Source of the DNA: a bacterium
Lineage (GTDB): Bacteria > Bacillota > Bacilli > Lactobacillales > Streptococcaceae
DNA: 64,000 bases
Reading direction: 5' to 3'
NCBI GenBank assembly: GCA_905221325.1
Contig: CAJNCS010000003.1
Span: 124,001 to 188,000 of the forward strand
The notes under the pieces were generated by a model that saw only the letters and a program-made list of their open reading frames with translations, ran no database searches and was not told the origin of the DNA. Below are positions 47,087 to 58,087 of this stretch, piece by piece. The position numbers were made by a program, and so were the translations under genes. The stretch's first letter is position 1. Every line of letters begins with the position of its first letter.

Positions 47087-48343
47087 ATGATTTTTGACAA
47101 AGATGATTTTAAAGCATACGATGCTGATCTCTGGAATGCTATTGCCAAAGAAGAAGAACGCCAACAAAACAACATTGAGTTGATTGCTTCGGAAAACGTT
47201 GTTTCCAAGGCTGTAATGGCTGCTCAAGGGTCTATCTTGACCAACAAATATGCCGAGGGTTACCCAGGACGCCGTTATTATGGTGGAACTGATGTGGTAG
47301 ATGTGGTAGAGACTCTTGCTATTGAACGCGCGAAAGAAATTTTTGGTGCTAAATTTGCCAATGTCCAACCTCACTCAGGAAGCCAAGCCAACTGCGCGGC
47401 TTACATGGCCTTGATTGAGCCAGGTGATACGGTTATGGGGATGGATTTGGCAGCAGGTGGACACTTGACCCACGGAGCTCCAGTTAGCTTCTCTGGTCAA
47501 ACATACAACTTTGTTTCTTATAGTGTGGACCCTGAAACAGAACTCTTGGACTTTGATGCGATCTTGAAACAAGCCCAAGAAGTAAAACCAAAATTGATCG
47601 TAGCTGGTGCTTCAGCCTATTCTCAAATTATCGACTTCTCAAAATTCCGTGAAATTGCTGATGCTGTTGGGGCTAAGCTCATGGTAGATATGGCCCATAT
47701 CGCTGGTTTGGTTGCAGCCGGACTTCACCCAAGCCCAGTACCATACGCTCATATCACTACAACAACGACCCACAAAACCCTTCGTGGCCCTCGTGGTGGT
47801 TTGATTTTGACTAACGATGAGGAACTTGCTAAGAAGATCAATTCAGCTATTTTCCCTGGTATTCAAGGTGGTCCTTTAGAGCATGTTGTGGCGGCTAAGG
47901 CTGTTTCCTTCAAAGAAGTTTTGGATCCAGCCTTCAAAGAATATGCAGCTAATGTTATCAAAAACAGCAAGGCTATGGTTGAAGTCTTCTTGCAAGACCC
48001 TGATTTCCGTATCATTTCTGGCGGTACTGAAAACCACCTCTTCCTAGTGGATGTGACTAAGGTTGTAGAAAACGGAAAAGTTGCTCAAAACTTGCTGGAC
48101 GAAGTCAATATTACCCTAAATAAAAACTCAATCCCATACGAAACCTTGTCACCATTCAAGACAAGTGGTATTCGTATCGGATCTGCAGCCATCACTGCAC
48201 GTGGATTTGGTGAAGAAGAAAGCCGTAAAGTAGCTGAACTCATTATTAAAACCCTTAAGAATGCAGAAAATGAAGCTGTCTTAGAAGAAGTGAGAAGTGC
48301 AGTCAAAGCATTGACAGATGCCTTCCCACTATACGAGGACTAA
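47087..48343 (+). CDS. glyA: Serine hydroxymethyltransferase
   Basis: The 418-residue PLP enzyme interconverts serine and glycine and charges tetrahydrofolate with one-carbon units. [22 protein letters not shown] and [15 protein letters not shown] (PLP-binding Lys) are all present. AAAGGAGA precedes the ATG. Confidence 0.98.
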   Translation: MIFDKDDFKAYDADLWNAIAKEEERQQNNIELIASENVVSKAVMAAQGSILTNKYAEGYPGRRYYGGTDVVDVVETLAIERAKEIFGAKFANVQPHSGSQANCAAYMALIEPGDTVMGMDLAAGGHLTHGAPVSFSGQTYNFVSYSVDPETELLDFDAILKQAQEVKPKLIVAGASAYSQIIDFSKFREIADAVGAKLMVDMAHIAGLVAAGLHPSPVPYAHITTTTTHKTLRGPRGGLILTNDEELAKKINSAIFPGIQGGPLEHVVAAKAVSFKEVLDPAFKEYAANVIKNSKAMVEVFLQDPDFRIISGGTENHLFLVDVTKVVENGKVAQNLLDEVNITLNKNSIPYETLSPFKTSGIRIGSAAITARGFGEEESRKVAELIIKTLKNAENEAVLEEVRSAVKALTDAFPLYED

Positions 48344-48350
48344 TACTTTT

Positions 48351-49325
48351 ATGGACATTTATATTAAGAAAGCTATTATCCATCAGTTCAGCCCAGATGA
48401 CACCGAGCTGTTCCTAGCGGATAAGTTTCTCAATATCACTCCAAAAATCGAAGAATACCTACGCAAAAAAATCGAACGTGTGTATTCAGATGAAGCCAAG
48501 ACTGGGATTTTCGAAGAAGAAAATCCCTTCTTCAATCACATCACGGATGATTTGTTGGAGACGTCAGTAACACTGGCTAATCTCTGGAAAGAGGAGTTTA
48601 GTATTTCAGAAAACCTCAAGACCAATGACTTGATTTTTGTACAGTTTTCTAAAGAAGGCGTTGAACATTTTGCTTTCTTGCGAATCGCCCTGCGTGAGAC
48701 CTTAACCCACCTCGGTGGAGAAGTTGATAATCCAATCAAGCTGACTCAGAATAATCTGCCTGGATTTGGAACGGGGGCTGACGAGGCCTTGGTGGTCAAT
48801 CTTCAAAGTCGCAAGTACCATCTCATCGAAAAACGAATCAAGTATAATGGGACTTTCTTGAATTATTTTTCAGATAATCTCTTAAGCGTTGCACCTAAGA
48901 TTTCACCAAAAAAATCCATCAAGGAACTGGAAAAAACAGCCCAGAGAATCGCAGAGTCCTTTAACACAGATGATTTTCAATTTCAATCCAAGGTTAAATC
49001 AGCTATTTTCAACAATCTCGAAGAAAGCAATGAACTGTCACCTGAAAAATTGGCTAATGACCTTTTTGACAACAATCTGACAGCTCGTTTGAGCTTTATC
49101 GACCAAGTCAAGGAAGCCGTACCAGAACCAGTCCAGTTCGATGAAATTGATGCCAGTCGTCAGCTCAAGAAATTTGAAAACCAAAAACTTTCCTTGTCAA
49201 ACGGAATCGAACTTATCGTTCCCAATAATATTTACCAAGACGCAGAATCGGTCGAGTTTATCCAAAATGACAATGGAACCTATTCTATCTTAATCAAAAA
49301 TATCGAGGATATTCAAAGTAAATAA
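48351..49325 (+). CDS. Nucleoid-associated protein, NdpA/YejK family
   Basis: A 324-residue protein of the 37-kDa nucleoid-associated family ([17 protein letters not shown] at the start, a typical N-terminus). No catalytic motif is evident. It follows glyA after 7 bases and its stop overlaps the next ATG, so it belongs to the same transcript. The ATG at 48351 is chosen; a longer frame would overlap glyA. Confidence 0.8.
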   Translation: MDIYIKKAIIHQFSPDDTELFLADKFLNITPKIEEYLRKKIERVYSDEAKTGIFEEENPFFNHITDDLLETSVTLANLWKEEFSISENLKTNDLIFVQFSKEGVEHFAFLRIALRETLTHLGGEVDNPIKLTQNNLPGFGTGADEALVVNLQSRKYHLIEKRIKYNGTFLNYFSDNLLSVAPKISPKKSIKELEKTAQRIAESFNTDDFQFQSKVKSAIFNNLEESNELSPEKLANDLFDNNLTARLSFIDQVKEAVPEPVQFDEIDASRQLKKFENQKLSLSNGIELIVPNNIYQDAESVEFIQNDNGTYSILIKNIEDIQSK

Positions 49326-49927
49326 TGTTTAAATTACTACGAAGAGTGCTAGTGCTAGCAGTCTTCCTTTTCGCTGTCTATAAAGTCTATCATATCCACC
49401 AAGATGTTAAGCAAGTCATGACCTACCAACCCATGGTTCGAGAAATCCTCAGTGAAAGAGATACTCCAGCCAATGAAGAGCTTGTGCTCGCCATGATTTA
49501 TACCGAAACGAAGGGAAAAGAAGGCGATGTCATGCAGTCTAGCGAGTCTGCTAGTGGTACCACAAATACTATCAATGACAATGTGACGAGCATTCGTCAG
49601 GGAATTCAGACATTGACTGATAATCTCTATCTAGCTCAGGAAAAGGGTGTTGATGTCTGGACAGCCGTGCAAGCCTATAATTTTGGCCCCGCTTATATCG
49701 ATTTTATCGCTCAAAATGGCAAGGAAAATACTCTCGCTTTGGCCAAACAATATTCTCGTGAAACCGTCGCTCCAATTCTTGGAAATACCACTGGGAAAAC
49801 TTACACCTATATCAACCCCATTTCTATCTTTCACGGAGCAGAACTTTATGTAAATGGTGGAAATTATTACTACTCGAGACAGGTACGCTTTAATCTCTAT
49901 ATTATGAAATTCTTTAATTTTTTCTAA
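49325..49927 (+). CDS. Lysozyme-fold peptidoglycan hydrolase, Pmp23-like
   Basis: A 200-residue protein with an N-terminal membrane anchor (residues 8-20, [13 protein letters not shown]) and an extracellular lysozyme-like domain: [22 protein letters not shown] carries the likely catalytic Glu in the helix as in goose-type/transglycosylase folds, then [15 protein letters not shown]. Size and location (glyA, nucleoid protein, this gene) correspond to pneumococcal Pmp23, a cell-wall hydrolase needed for normal septa. The name is from synteny and size. Confidence 0.78.
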   Translation: MFKLLRRVLVLAVFLFAVYKVYHIHQDVKQVMTYQPMVREILSERDTPANEELVLAMIYTETKGKEGDVMQSSESASGTTNTINDNVTSIRQGIQTLTDNLYLAQEKGVDVWTAVQAYNFGPAYIDFIAQNGKENTLALAKQYSRETVAPILGNTTGKTYTYINPISIFHGAELYVNGGNYYYSRQVRFNLYIMKFFNFF

Positions 49928-49953
49928 ACATCTGGTTTTGCCAGGTGTTTTTA
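49927..49953 (+). terminator. Terminator after the Pmp23-like gene
   Basis: AACATCTGG pairs with CCAGGTGTT around TTTTG, then TTT. Confidence 0.65.
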
Positions 49954-50013
49954 ACTATAAGCTTTCTTTAAGATTGTTTTATTACCCTAGAAAGGTAAAG
50001 GAGGGAATATCCC

Positions 50014-50988
50014 ATGAGAAAGAAATTCTTTCTAACAAGTGCTGCAGTATTGTGGGTCGCAACAGCTATGACGAGCGTCCACGCAGCAACAGATGTTCAA
50101 AAAGTAATCGATGAAACCTATGTACAACCCGAATATGTCCTAGGTTCTTCTCTATCTGAAGACCAGAAAAATCAAACTCTTAGCAAACTTGGCTATGACG
50201 CATCAAAAGACACCAAAGATATCAAAACTATGACACCTAATATCTATTCGAAAATCATGAATGTGGCTAATGATGCTAGTTTACAACTCTATTCATCAGC
50301 TAAGATTCAAAAGCTGGGTGATAAGTCGCCTCTAGAAGTCAAGATTGAAACGCCTGAAAATATCACCAAGGTGACGCAGGATATGTACCGTAACGCAGCA
50401 GTGACGCTGGGAGTGGAGCATGCCAGAATCACAGTTGCAGCACCCATTCCAGTTACAGGAGAGAGCGCCCTAGCAGGGATTTACTACTCGTTAGAGGCTA
50501 ATGGTGCTAAAGTACCGCAAGCCAATAAAGACTTGGCCCAAGAGGAGCTAAAAGCCTTATCCGATATCAATGCTGAAAACAAGGATAAATCAGGCTACGA
50601 TGCCAATAAACTCAATGTCGCCTTGGCAGATATCAAGGCAGGAATCGCAAAAGCAAAAGAAGCCAAAGGTAATCTGACAGAAGAAGATGTTCGCAAAATC
50701 GTTGAAGACACGCTGAAAAACTACAAACTCGATCAGGTTATAACAGGAAACCAGGTCAATATCATCATCAATTTTGCACTTAACCTCTCGAAGAGTGACA
50801 TTTTGAACAATGCTGATTTCACTAAAACCCTAAATGACCTCAAGCAAAGCATTGTCTCTCAAGCTGGAGATAGCTTTAAAAATATCAACCTCAACTTTGA
50901 TGCCAATAAAGCGCTAGAAGAGGGGGGCAACTTCTTTAGCTCCCTTTGGCAAGCCATTGTCAACTTCTTCAAGAGTTTTGGTGCTTAG
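50014..50988 (+). CDS. Secreted DUF1002-domain protein
   Basis: A 324-residue exported protein with a clear signal peptide (MRKKFFLTSAAVLWVATAMT, cleavage near VHA-AT). The body matches the DUF1002 pattern: VTLGVEHARITVAAPIPVTGESALAGIYYSLEANG followed by a helical part with TEEDVRKIVEDTLKNY, ending in a hydrophobic amphipathic tail (FFSSLWQAIVNFFKSFGA). Relatives (YpuA) are secreted proteins of unknown function. AAAGGAGGG precedes the ATG. Confidence 0.82.
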   Translation: MRKKFFLTSAAVLWVATAMTSVHAATDVQKVIDETYVQPEYVLGSSLSEDQKNQTLSKLGYDASKDTKDIKTMTPNIYSKIMNVANDASLQLYSSAKIQKLGDKSPLEVKIETPENITKVTQDMYRNAAVTLGVEHARITVAAPIPVTGESALAGIYYSLEANGAKVPQANKDLAQEELKALSDINAENKDKSGYDANKLNVALADIKAGIAKAKEAKGNLTEEDVRKIVEDTLKNYKLDQVITGNQVNIIINFALNLSKSDILNNADFTKTLNDLKQSIVSQAGDSFKNINLNFDANKALEEGGNFFSSLWQAIVNFFKSFGA

Positions 50989-50997
50989 GTCATTTCA

Positions 50998-51006
50998 TGA
51001 TATAAT
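50998..51006 (+). promoter_or_regulatory. Extended -10 promoter of rlmCD
   Basis: TGATATAAT with no good -35, 57 bases before the gene. Confidence 0.55.
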
Positions 51007-51050
51007 AGATGGTAACAGAAATGTTGCTGTCTTTTTTTGTCGGCTACTAG

Positions 51051-52421
<1,371 letters not shown>

Positions 52422-52527
52422 TTATTAAAGGATTTCCTAATTCTTTTAAAACAATAATAATATAAACTGGGTTTTTAGGATATAGTTATAAAATAAATAA
52501 AATTTATGTGGCGTTATAATAATGGGG

Positions 52528-53289
52528 ATGACAAGTAATAAAGATGATATTTTTAAATTAACAGGATTAAATATAGGGAAAGTTTATTTAGATAATAGAG
52601 AATACGCTCCTCAAATTAATGACGAAAGGATTTTAGACTGTGATACAGGTAATTTCCATTTGTATCCTGCTTTAGGACTTTCAGATGATAATGATGTTCA
52701 TTTATGGAAAAAATATCTCGATAAAGAAAAAAATATTTTTGACGAAGTAAAAAAACATTTATCAGTAAAATATGGATATGAATGTACAATAGGCCGAGGA
52801 AATTTGCGAGGTATTGCAGAAGATAATCCTAATAAATGTTACTTTAGATATCTAGAGATTTCGACAGAGAATCGGAAATTTATTCTTTTATTAAAGAAAT
52901 TTTATATAGACGAGGATGATTTTATTCATTGTGAGTATGGTGTTGTTCAGTTTTACTCGACTTTAGATAAAAACGGATATTTAAATGAATTTATTGATTA
53001 CGGAGAAAAGGAAGAAATAAAATTCAATACCAGTAAAGGTATAGAATATAAAAAGGTAAGCAAAATCTCAATTCATTATCCTAGATACGACACGAATTGT
53101 AATTACAAACATTTTAAGTTCTCAACAACAAAAAATAAAGTTAATGTGTATAGCCCTAAAGGGTTAAATATTGATTGGAATTTTATAAATTCTGATAATA
53201 AATATGATTTAGATCATTTTGTAGAATCTGTCGTTAAATCGTTTAAAGATTATATAGATAAAATTAATATTCTTTTAGATGATGATTGA
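52528..53289 (+). CDS. Hypothetical protein, AT-rich orphan
   Basis: A 253-residue protein I do not recognise. It is rich in Lys, Asn, Asp, Tyr and Ile, has no signal peptide or membrane segment and no catalytic motif I can name; the composition resembles accessory proteins of recently acquired DNA. Base and codon use (AAA, AAT, TTA) is clearly more AT-biased than in flanking rlmCD and dagK. TATAAT at 52515-52520 ends 7 bases before ATG 52528, so a leaderless mRNA is possible; ATG 52522 would lie against that -10. No ribosome site is present. Confidence 0.65.
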   Translation: MTSNKDDIFKLTGLNIGKVYLDNREYAPQINDERILDCDTGNFHLYPALGLSDDNDVHLWKKYLDKEKNIFDEVKKHLSVKYGYECTIGRGNLRGIAEDNPNKCYFRYLEISTENRKFILLLKKFYIDEDDFIHCEYGVVQFYSTLDKNGYLNEFIDYGEKEEIKFNTSKGIEYKKVSKISIHYPRYDTNCNYKHFKFSTTKNKVNVYSPKGLNIDWNFINSDNKYDLDHFVESVVKSFKDYIDKINILLDDD

Positions 53290-53376
53290 ATATATTATCA
53301 AATACAGTTTTTCAGAAGTGTTAAGTAACTATCTTAAAATTATAGAACTCTTTTAAATTAATGAAAAGGAAAATCA

Positions 53377-54258
53377 ATGAAAAAAGCAATGGTAATTATC
53401 AACCCTACCTCTGGTGGGGAAAAGGCTTTGGATTATAAGGCCAAACTGGAGAACAAAGCCAAAGATTATTTTGAGCACGTGGAAACCAAAATTACTGAAA
53501 AAGCGTTAGATGCAACACACTTTGCTGAGGAAGCGTCTCGTGGGCAGTACGATGCAGTGGTTGTTTTCGGTGGAGACGGGACTGTCAATGAAGTCATTTC
53601 GGGTATTGCTGAGAGAGACTACACTCCTAAGTTAGGGATTATCCCTGGCGGTACGGGCAACCTCATTACCAAACTGTTGGAAATCAATCAAGACATCGAT
53701 GGCGCGATTGACGAACTTGATTTTAATTTAACCAATAAGATTGATATTGGTAAAGCAAATGACAACTATTTTGGTTATATCTTTAGTATCGGTTCTCTGC
53801 CTGAGGCAATTCACAATGTGGAGATCGAGGACAAGACAAAATTCGGTATTTTAGCCTATGCTGTAAATACTATGAAGTCTGTGATGACGGATCAGGTCTT
53901 TAACATTAAGGTTGAGACAGAAAATGGAAATTATGATGGCGAAGCAAGTCATGTTTTGGTCCTTTTGACAAATTACTTCGCTGACAAGAAAATCTTTGAA
54001 GAAAATAAAGATGGCTATGCCAATATTTTGATTCTAAAAGATGCTTCTCTATTCTCTAAATTATCCGTCATTCCCGATTTACTAAAAGGGGATGTTGTTG
54101 GAAATGATAATATTGAATATATCAGAGCGCGTAATATTAAGATCTCTTCAGATAGTGAGTTGGAGTCTGATGTTGACGGCGATAAGTCGGATAACCTACC
54201 TGTAGAGATTAAGGTACTAGGCCAGCATATTGAAGTCTTTTCACAACCGAAAGAGTAG
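53377..54258 (+). CDS. YegS/DgkB-type lipid (diacylglycerol) kinase
   Basis: The 293-residue kinase of the DAGK catalytic fold has INPTSGGEKA near the N-terminus, VVFGGDGTVNEVISGI (the GGDGT nucleotide loop) and LGIIPGGTGNLITKLL. It probably phosphorylates diacylglycerol released during lipoteichoic acid synthesis, returning it to phosphatidic acid. AAAAGGA precedes the ATG. Confidence 0.9.
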   Translation: MKKAMVIINPTSGGEKALDYKAKLENKAKDYFEHVETKITEKALDATHFAEEASRGQYDAVVVFGGDGTVNEVISGIAERDYTPKLGIIPGGTGNLITKLLEINQDIDGAIDELDFNLTNKIDIGKANDNYFGYIFSIGSLPEAIHNVEIEDKTKFGILAYAVNTMKSVMTDQVFNIKVETENGNYDGEASHVLVLLTNYFADKKIFEENKDGYANILILKDASLFSKLSVIPDLLKGDVVGNDNIEYIRARNIKISSDSELESDVDGDKSDNLPVEIKVLGQHIEVFSQPKE

Positions 54259-54319
54259 AAGGAAAACTAGTTTATCTTTCATTGAGAAATAAATTTTTAC
54301 ATCAAGGATTGGAGGAGGG

Positions 54320-54811
54320 ATGAATTCTCTATTTGATGAATTTCGAATAATTTGTTCATATTTAAACCAAGTCGGAATTACACCGACACTGATGGGTTCT
54401 TTGGGATTAGAGTTTAGAACGAAAGAAAATTGGGAGCCATCTGACATTGACATTCATGTCTCTGGAGATCCTAGAGGCTGGGATGCGCCTGATCATCTCA
54501 GAATTTATGACTGGGACAAGATAATGAAAGTGATGAACCACTTAGGCTACACTTTAATAGATCTTCATGAGCATGAATTCCAAAAAAATGACTTGAGTGT
54601 TGAATTTGGAAGTATCGATTCCTTACCTGATTTTGCAGGAGTTTCGGAATCGGATATAGAGCTTATTCATCTTGAGAACATCACTTTTCGTGTTCCAAGT
54701 CTGGAACAGTATCTAAGTATTTACAAAGCTTCTTCTCAAGACTCCTATCGAAACAATCAAAATAGCAATAAAGATTTTAAGAAGATTGATTGGCTGGAAA
54801 GACATTTGTAA
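54320..54811 (+). CDS. Nucleotidyltransferase-fold protein of unknown role
   Basis: A 163-residue protein with MGSLGLEF ... PSDIDIHVSG, resembling the G-S and D-x-D of the DNA polymerase-beta superfamily (minimal nucleotidyltransferases), and VEFGSIDSLPDF later, which could supply a third acidic residue. PSLEQYLSIYKAS resembles the C-terminal helix of GrpB/NTase-like proteins. Substrate unknown. GGAGGAGGG lies directly before the ATG. It follows dagK by 61 bases. Confidence 0.6.
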   Translation: MNSLFDEFRIICSYLNQVGITPTLMGSLGLEFRTKENWEPSDIDIHVSGDPRGWDAPDHLRIYDWDKIMKVMNHLGYTLIDLHEHEFQKNDLSVEFGSIDSLPDFAGVSESDIELIHLENITFRVPSLEQYLSIYKASSQDSYRNNQNSNKDFKKIDWLERHL

Positions 54812-54894
54812 ATCATTATTTAAAAAGTAGTAAGTTGTGAGATTTACTGCTTTTTTATTTTCATAAACAAACTATTGGAAAATACAAACGAGCC

Positions 54895-54950
54895 TTGCAA
54901 ATAAGATTTTAAAATAGTATACTAGAATCATAATTATGAAAACGTTTGCG
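54895..54950 (+). promoter_or_regulatory. Promoter and operator of the GH13 gene
   Basis: TTGCAA (54895-54900) and TATACT (54918-54923) are 17 bases apart. TGAAAACGTTTGCG at 54937-54950 is close to a cre/LacI-type operator (12 of 14 consensus positions) and lies just after the start site, suiting CcpA or a maltose repressor. Confidence 0.7.
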
Positions 54951-54987
54951 CCACAGATGAATGAAAGTAAATCAGGAGACAGATACA

Positions 54988-56724
54988 ATGGAATTAACAG
55001 CCATTTACCATAGACCAGAGTCGGAGTATGCTTATCTTTATAAAGATAAGACAATGCACATTCGTATCCGGACTAAGAAAGATGATATTGAAAGCATCAA
55101 TTTGCATTATGGAGATCCTTTTATCTTTTTAGAGGACCATTATGAAGCAAGCAAGGCGATGGTCAGAGTAACTTCTGATGCCTTGTTTGATTACTGGCAA
55201 GCGGAAGTTACGGTTGACTATGCACGACTCCAGTATCTCTTTGAACTCAAGGATAAGCAAGGGCAGAGTATCTTGTATGGCGATAAGGGATGTGTTGAAA
55301 ATACAGTAGACAACCTTCATTATGAGGGAAACGGCTTTAAAATTCCTTATATCCATGAGATTGATGCTTGCTATGTTCCTGACTGGGTGGCTGAAACGGT
55401 ATGGTACCAGATTTTCCCAGAACGCTTTGCTAATGGCAATCCTGAGATTTCTCCAGAGGGGGCTCTAACTTGGGATTCCTCTATCAAACCAAAGACGAGC
55501 GATTTCTTTGGCGGAGATTTGCAAGGCATCATTGACCATCTGGATTACTTGCAGAACTTAGGGATTACAGGACTTTATCTCTGTCCGATTTTTGAATCTC
55601 CAAGCAATCACAAGTACAATACGACGGATTATTTTGAAATTGACCGTCATTTTGGAGACAAGGAAACCTTCCGTCAACTGGTGGATCAAGCCCATCAGAG
55701 AGGCATGAAAATCATGCTGGACGCTGTTTTCAACCATATCGGAGACCAATCTCCACAGTGGCAGGATGTTCTCAAACATGGTGAAGATTCTATTTATAAA
55801 GACTGGTTCCATATTCAAGACTTTCCAGTCGTTAAAGAAAATCTTGTTAATAAAAGAGAACTATCCTACCACACCTTTGCCTTTGAGAGCCATATGCCTA
55901 AGTTCAATACTGCAAATCCTCAAGTAAGAGACTATTTGTTAAGTGTTGCGACCTACTGGATTGAAGAATTTGATATCGATGCTTGGCGCCTGGATGTGGC
56001 CAATGAAGTTGATCACCAATTTTGGAGAGATTTCCGTAAGGCTGTCTTGGCTAAAAAACCTGGTCTTTATATTCTGGGGGAGGTCTGGCACACTTCTCAG
56101 CCTTGGCTAAATGGTGATGAGTTCCATGCGGTCATGAACTATCCTCTCTCTGAGAGTGTCAAGGATTATTTCTTGCGTGGGGTTAAGAAGACCAGTCAAT
56201 TTATCGATGAGATCAATGGCCAGTCTATGTACTATAGACAGCAGATTTTGGAAGTGATGTTCAATCTTTTGGATTCGCATGATACGGAGCGCATTTTGGC
56301 TACTGCCAAGGGAGATAGCCAACTGGTTAAGTCCGCCCTAGCCTTTCTCTTTCTACAGAGGGGAACATCATGTATCTACTATGGAACCGAGTTAGAGTTA
56401 GATGGGGGACCAGACCCTGATTGTCGTCGCGTTATGCCTTGGGAATGTGTTTCCGACAGCAATGAAATGCTTAATTTCATGAAGAAATTGATTCAGCTTC
56501 GTAAGGATGCTTCAGGCATTATCCAACATGGAACCTATAGTCTGCAAGAAATCAAGCCTGATGTAGTGTCTCTGGAATGGAATCATGACGGACAAAAGGT
56601 CCGAGCTGTTTTTAACCAATCAACTGAAAACTATCTTGTAGATAGCGATTCTGTAGTACTAGCAAGTCATTGTCAAGAATTGGAGCAGCAACTGGTGATA
56701 TTGCCTAAAGGATTTGTGATTTAA
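54988..56724 (+). CDS. GH13 cyclomaltodextrinase/neopullulanase-type amylase
   Basis: The 578-residue enzyme has an N-terminal beta domain (CBM34-like, residues 1-125) and a GH13 barrel: DAVFNHIG, DAWRLDVANE (nucleophile Asp), ILGEVWH (acid Glu) and LLDSHDTER (third Asp). VWYQIFPERFANG is typical of the GH13_20 subgroup. There is no signal peptide, so it acts on imported maltodextrins or cyclodextrins in the cytoplasm. CAGGAG lies 9 bases before ATG 54988. Confidence 0.9.
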   Translation: MELTAIYHRPESEYAYLYKDKTMHIRIRTKKDDIESINLHYGDPFIFLEDHYEASKAMVRVTSDALFDYWQAEVTVDYARLQYLFELKDKQGQSILYGDKGCVENTVDNLHYEGNGFKIPYIHEIDACYVPDWVAETVWYQIFPERFANGNPEISPEGALTWDSSIKPKTSDFFGGDLQGIIDHLDYLQNLGITGLYLCPIFESPSNHKYNTTDYFEIDRHFGDKETFRQLVDQAHQRGMKIMLDAVFNHIGDQSPQWQDVLKHGEDSIYKDWFHIQDFPVVKENLVNKRELSYHTFAFESHMPKFNTANPQVRDYLLSVATYWIEEFDIDAWRLDVANEVDHQFWRDFRKAVLAKKPGLYILGEVWHTSQPWLNGDEFHAVMNYPLSESVKDYFLRGVKKTSQFIDEINGQSMYYRQQILEVMFNLLDSHDTERILATAKGDSQLVKSALAFLFLQRGTSCIYYGTELELDGGPDPDCRRVMPWECVSDSNEMLNFMKKLIQLRKDASGIIQHGTYSLQEIKPDVVSLEWNHDGQKVRAVFNQSTENYLVDSDSVVLASHCQELEQQLVILPKGFVI

Positions 56725-56740
56725 TAAAAAATGTAATCAA

Positions 56741-56780
56741 AAAGACTGTAATGAATGGGTGATTCGTGCAGTCTTTTTTT
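56741..56780 (+). terminator. Terminator of the GH13 gene
   Basis: AAAGACTG pairs with CAGTCTTT across a 20-base loop, then TTTT. Confidence 0.78.
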
Positions 56781-56883
56781 GACTTATGTAGTATAATAAA
56801 GCTAAGTCACGGATTACCGGATGAGGGATTAGTGAAGGGTGTTTAAAGAGAAAGAGAGACTTGTGCTTTAGAAGGAGAATTGC

Positions 56884-57759
56884 ATGAAACGAACGAAAAA
56901 AGTAGTAGCTATAGGACTGTGCTTGCCCTTATTTCTTGGATTGGCTGCTTGTCATCAAAATAATACGAGCACAGAAGCTGCAAATCAGTCACAGACCAGT
57001 TCAGATAAAGTTCCTTGGAAGGCTTCATATACCAATCTAAACAGTCAAATCAGTACCGAAGAGGTCAAATCTCTCTTATCAGCTCACTTGGACCCAAATA
57101 GTGTTGAGGCATTTTTCAATCTTGTCACAGACTATAATGCGACTGTCGGTTCTACTGGCTTAAGTGGGGATTTTACCTCTTTTACAAAAACAGAATACGA
57201 CGTAGAAAAAATCAACAACATCTGGAATCAAAAAAAGGGTGACTTTGTCGGGACCAACTGCCGCATCAATAGCTATGCGCTCTTGAAAAATTCGGTCACA
57301 ATTCCAAAACTTGAAAAGAATGATCAGCTACTTTTTGTGGATAACGACTCTATCGATAAGGGAAAGCTATTTGATACGAAAGAAAAGGAAGAGTTTGATA
57401 TTCTATTTTCTAGGGTAGCGACGGAAGCAACGACGGATGTAAAAGTTCACGCGCAGAAGATGGAGAAATTCTTCTCCCAGTTTCAATTCAATGACAAAGC
57501 TCGAATGTTGTCTGTTGTTTTGCATGACAATTTGGATGGAGAGTTTCTTTTTGTCGGTCACGTAGGTGTTTTAGTGCCAGCTGAGGAGGGTTTCTTATTT
57601 GTAGAGAAACTGACTTTTGAAGAGCCCTATCAAGCTATTAAATTTGCGACCAAGGAAGATTGTTACAAATATCTATTGACCAAATATGAGGATTACACTG
57701 GCGAAGGACTGGCTAAGCCTTTCATCATGGATAATGAAAAGTGGGTTGAAGGTTATTAA
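56884..57759 (+). CDS. DUF4300-type lipoprotein
   Basis: The 291-residue lipoprotein has signal residues 1-23 ending LGLAAC (lipobox). The mature protein has a Ser/Thr/Gln-rich linker then a globular domain with FVGTNCRINSYALLKNSV and GHVGVLVPAEEGFLFVEKL, resembling the DUF4300 family, whose function is unknown. GAAGGAGA precedes the ATG. A small ORF without a usable start follows 20 bases downstream and probably belonged to the same transcript. Confidence 0.78.
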   Translation: MKRTKKVVAIGLCLPLFLGLAACHQNNTSTEAANQSQTSSDKVPWKASYTNLNSQISTEEVKSLLSAHLDPNSVEAFFNLVTDYNATVGSTGLSGDFTSFTKTEYDVEKINNIWNQKKGDFVGTNCRINSYALLKNSVTIPKLEKNDQLLFVDNDSIDKGKLFDTKEKEEFDILFSRVATEATTDVKVHAQKMEKFFSQFQFNDKARMLSVVLHDNLDGEFLFVGHVGVLVPAEEGFLFVEKLTFEEPYQAIKFATKEDCYKYLLTKYEDYTGEGLAKPFIMDNEKWVEGY

Positions 57760-57779
57760 GATAGGCAAAGGAGAATCGG

Positions 57780-57995
57780 ATAAAAATAGTAATAGCACTT
57801 TTAGTTCTCATTCTTATCGGAGTCTGGGCAGTAAACATTCTCAAGCCTCGTAACTCAAATAAAAAAGAACGATTTTTAGGTTATATGCAGCACTATGATA
57901 TAGATGATGAGGGTTATCGATCAGAAGTTTGGGAGGTGATTGAAGATGAGAATAGAATCTTTTGTGACATATCTACAACAACAATTACTTTTTAA
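57780..57995 (+). pseudogene. Small membrane protein ORF with ATA in place of its start codon
   Basis: A 71-codon frame starts with ATA, 6 to 7 bases after AAAGGAGA, and runs to TAA. It reads IKIVIALLVLILIGVWAV (a signal-anchor-like helix), then a Lys/Arg-rich turn and an acidic soluble tail (YDIDDEGYRSEVWEVIEDE). There is no ATG, GTG or TTG in frame before the tail, and a TAG lies upstream at 57762. The good ribosome site and helix suggest ATG mutated to ATA. It could still be translated poorly from ATA. Confidence 0.6.
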
Positions 57996-58030
57996 AACCG
58001 TAATATTAAATGCCACTAACATAGTATAAA

Positions 58031-58058
58031 TTGAGTGTTATTCTTAATTTAGTATACT
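58031..58058 (+). promoter_or_regulatory. Promoter of the KAP NTPase gene
   Basis: TTGAGT (58031-58036) and TATACT (58053-58058), 16-base spacing. Confidence 0.7.
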
Positions 58059-58087
58059 CTAGATGAAACATTTTGAAAGGAAATTAT

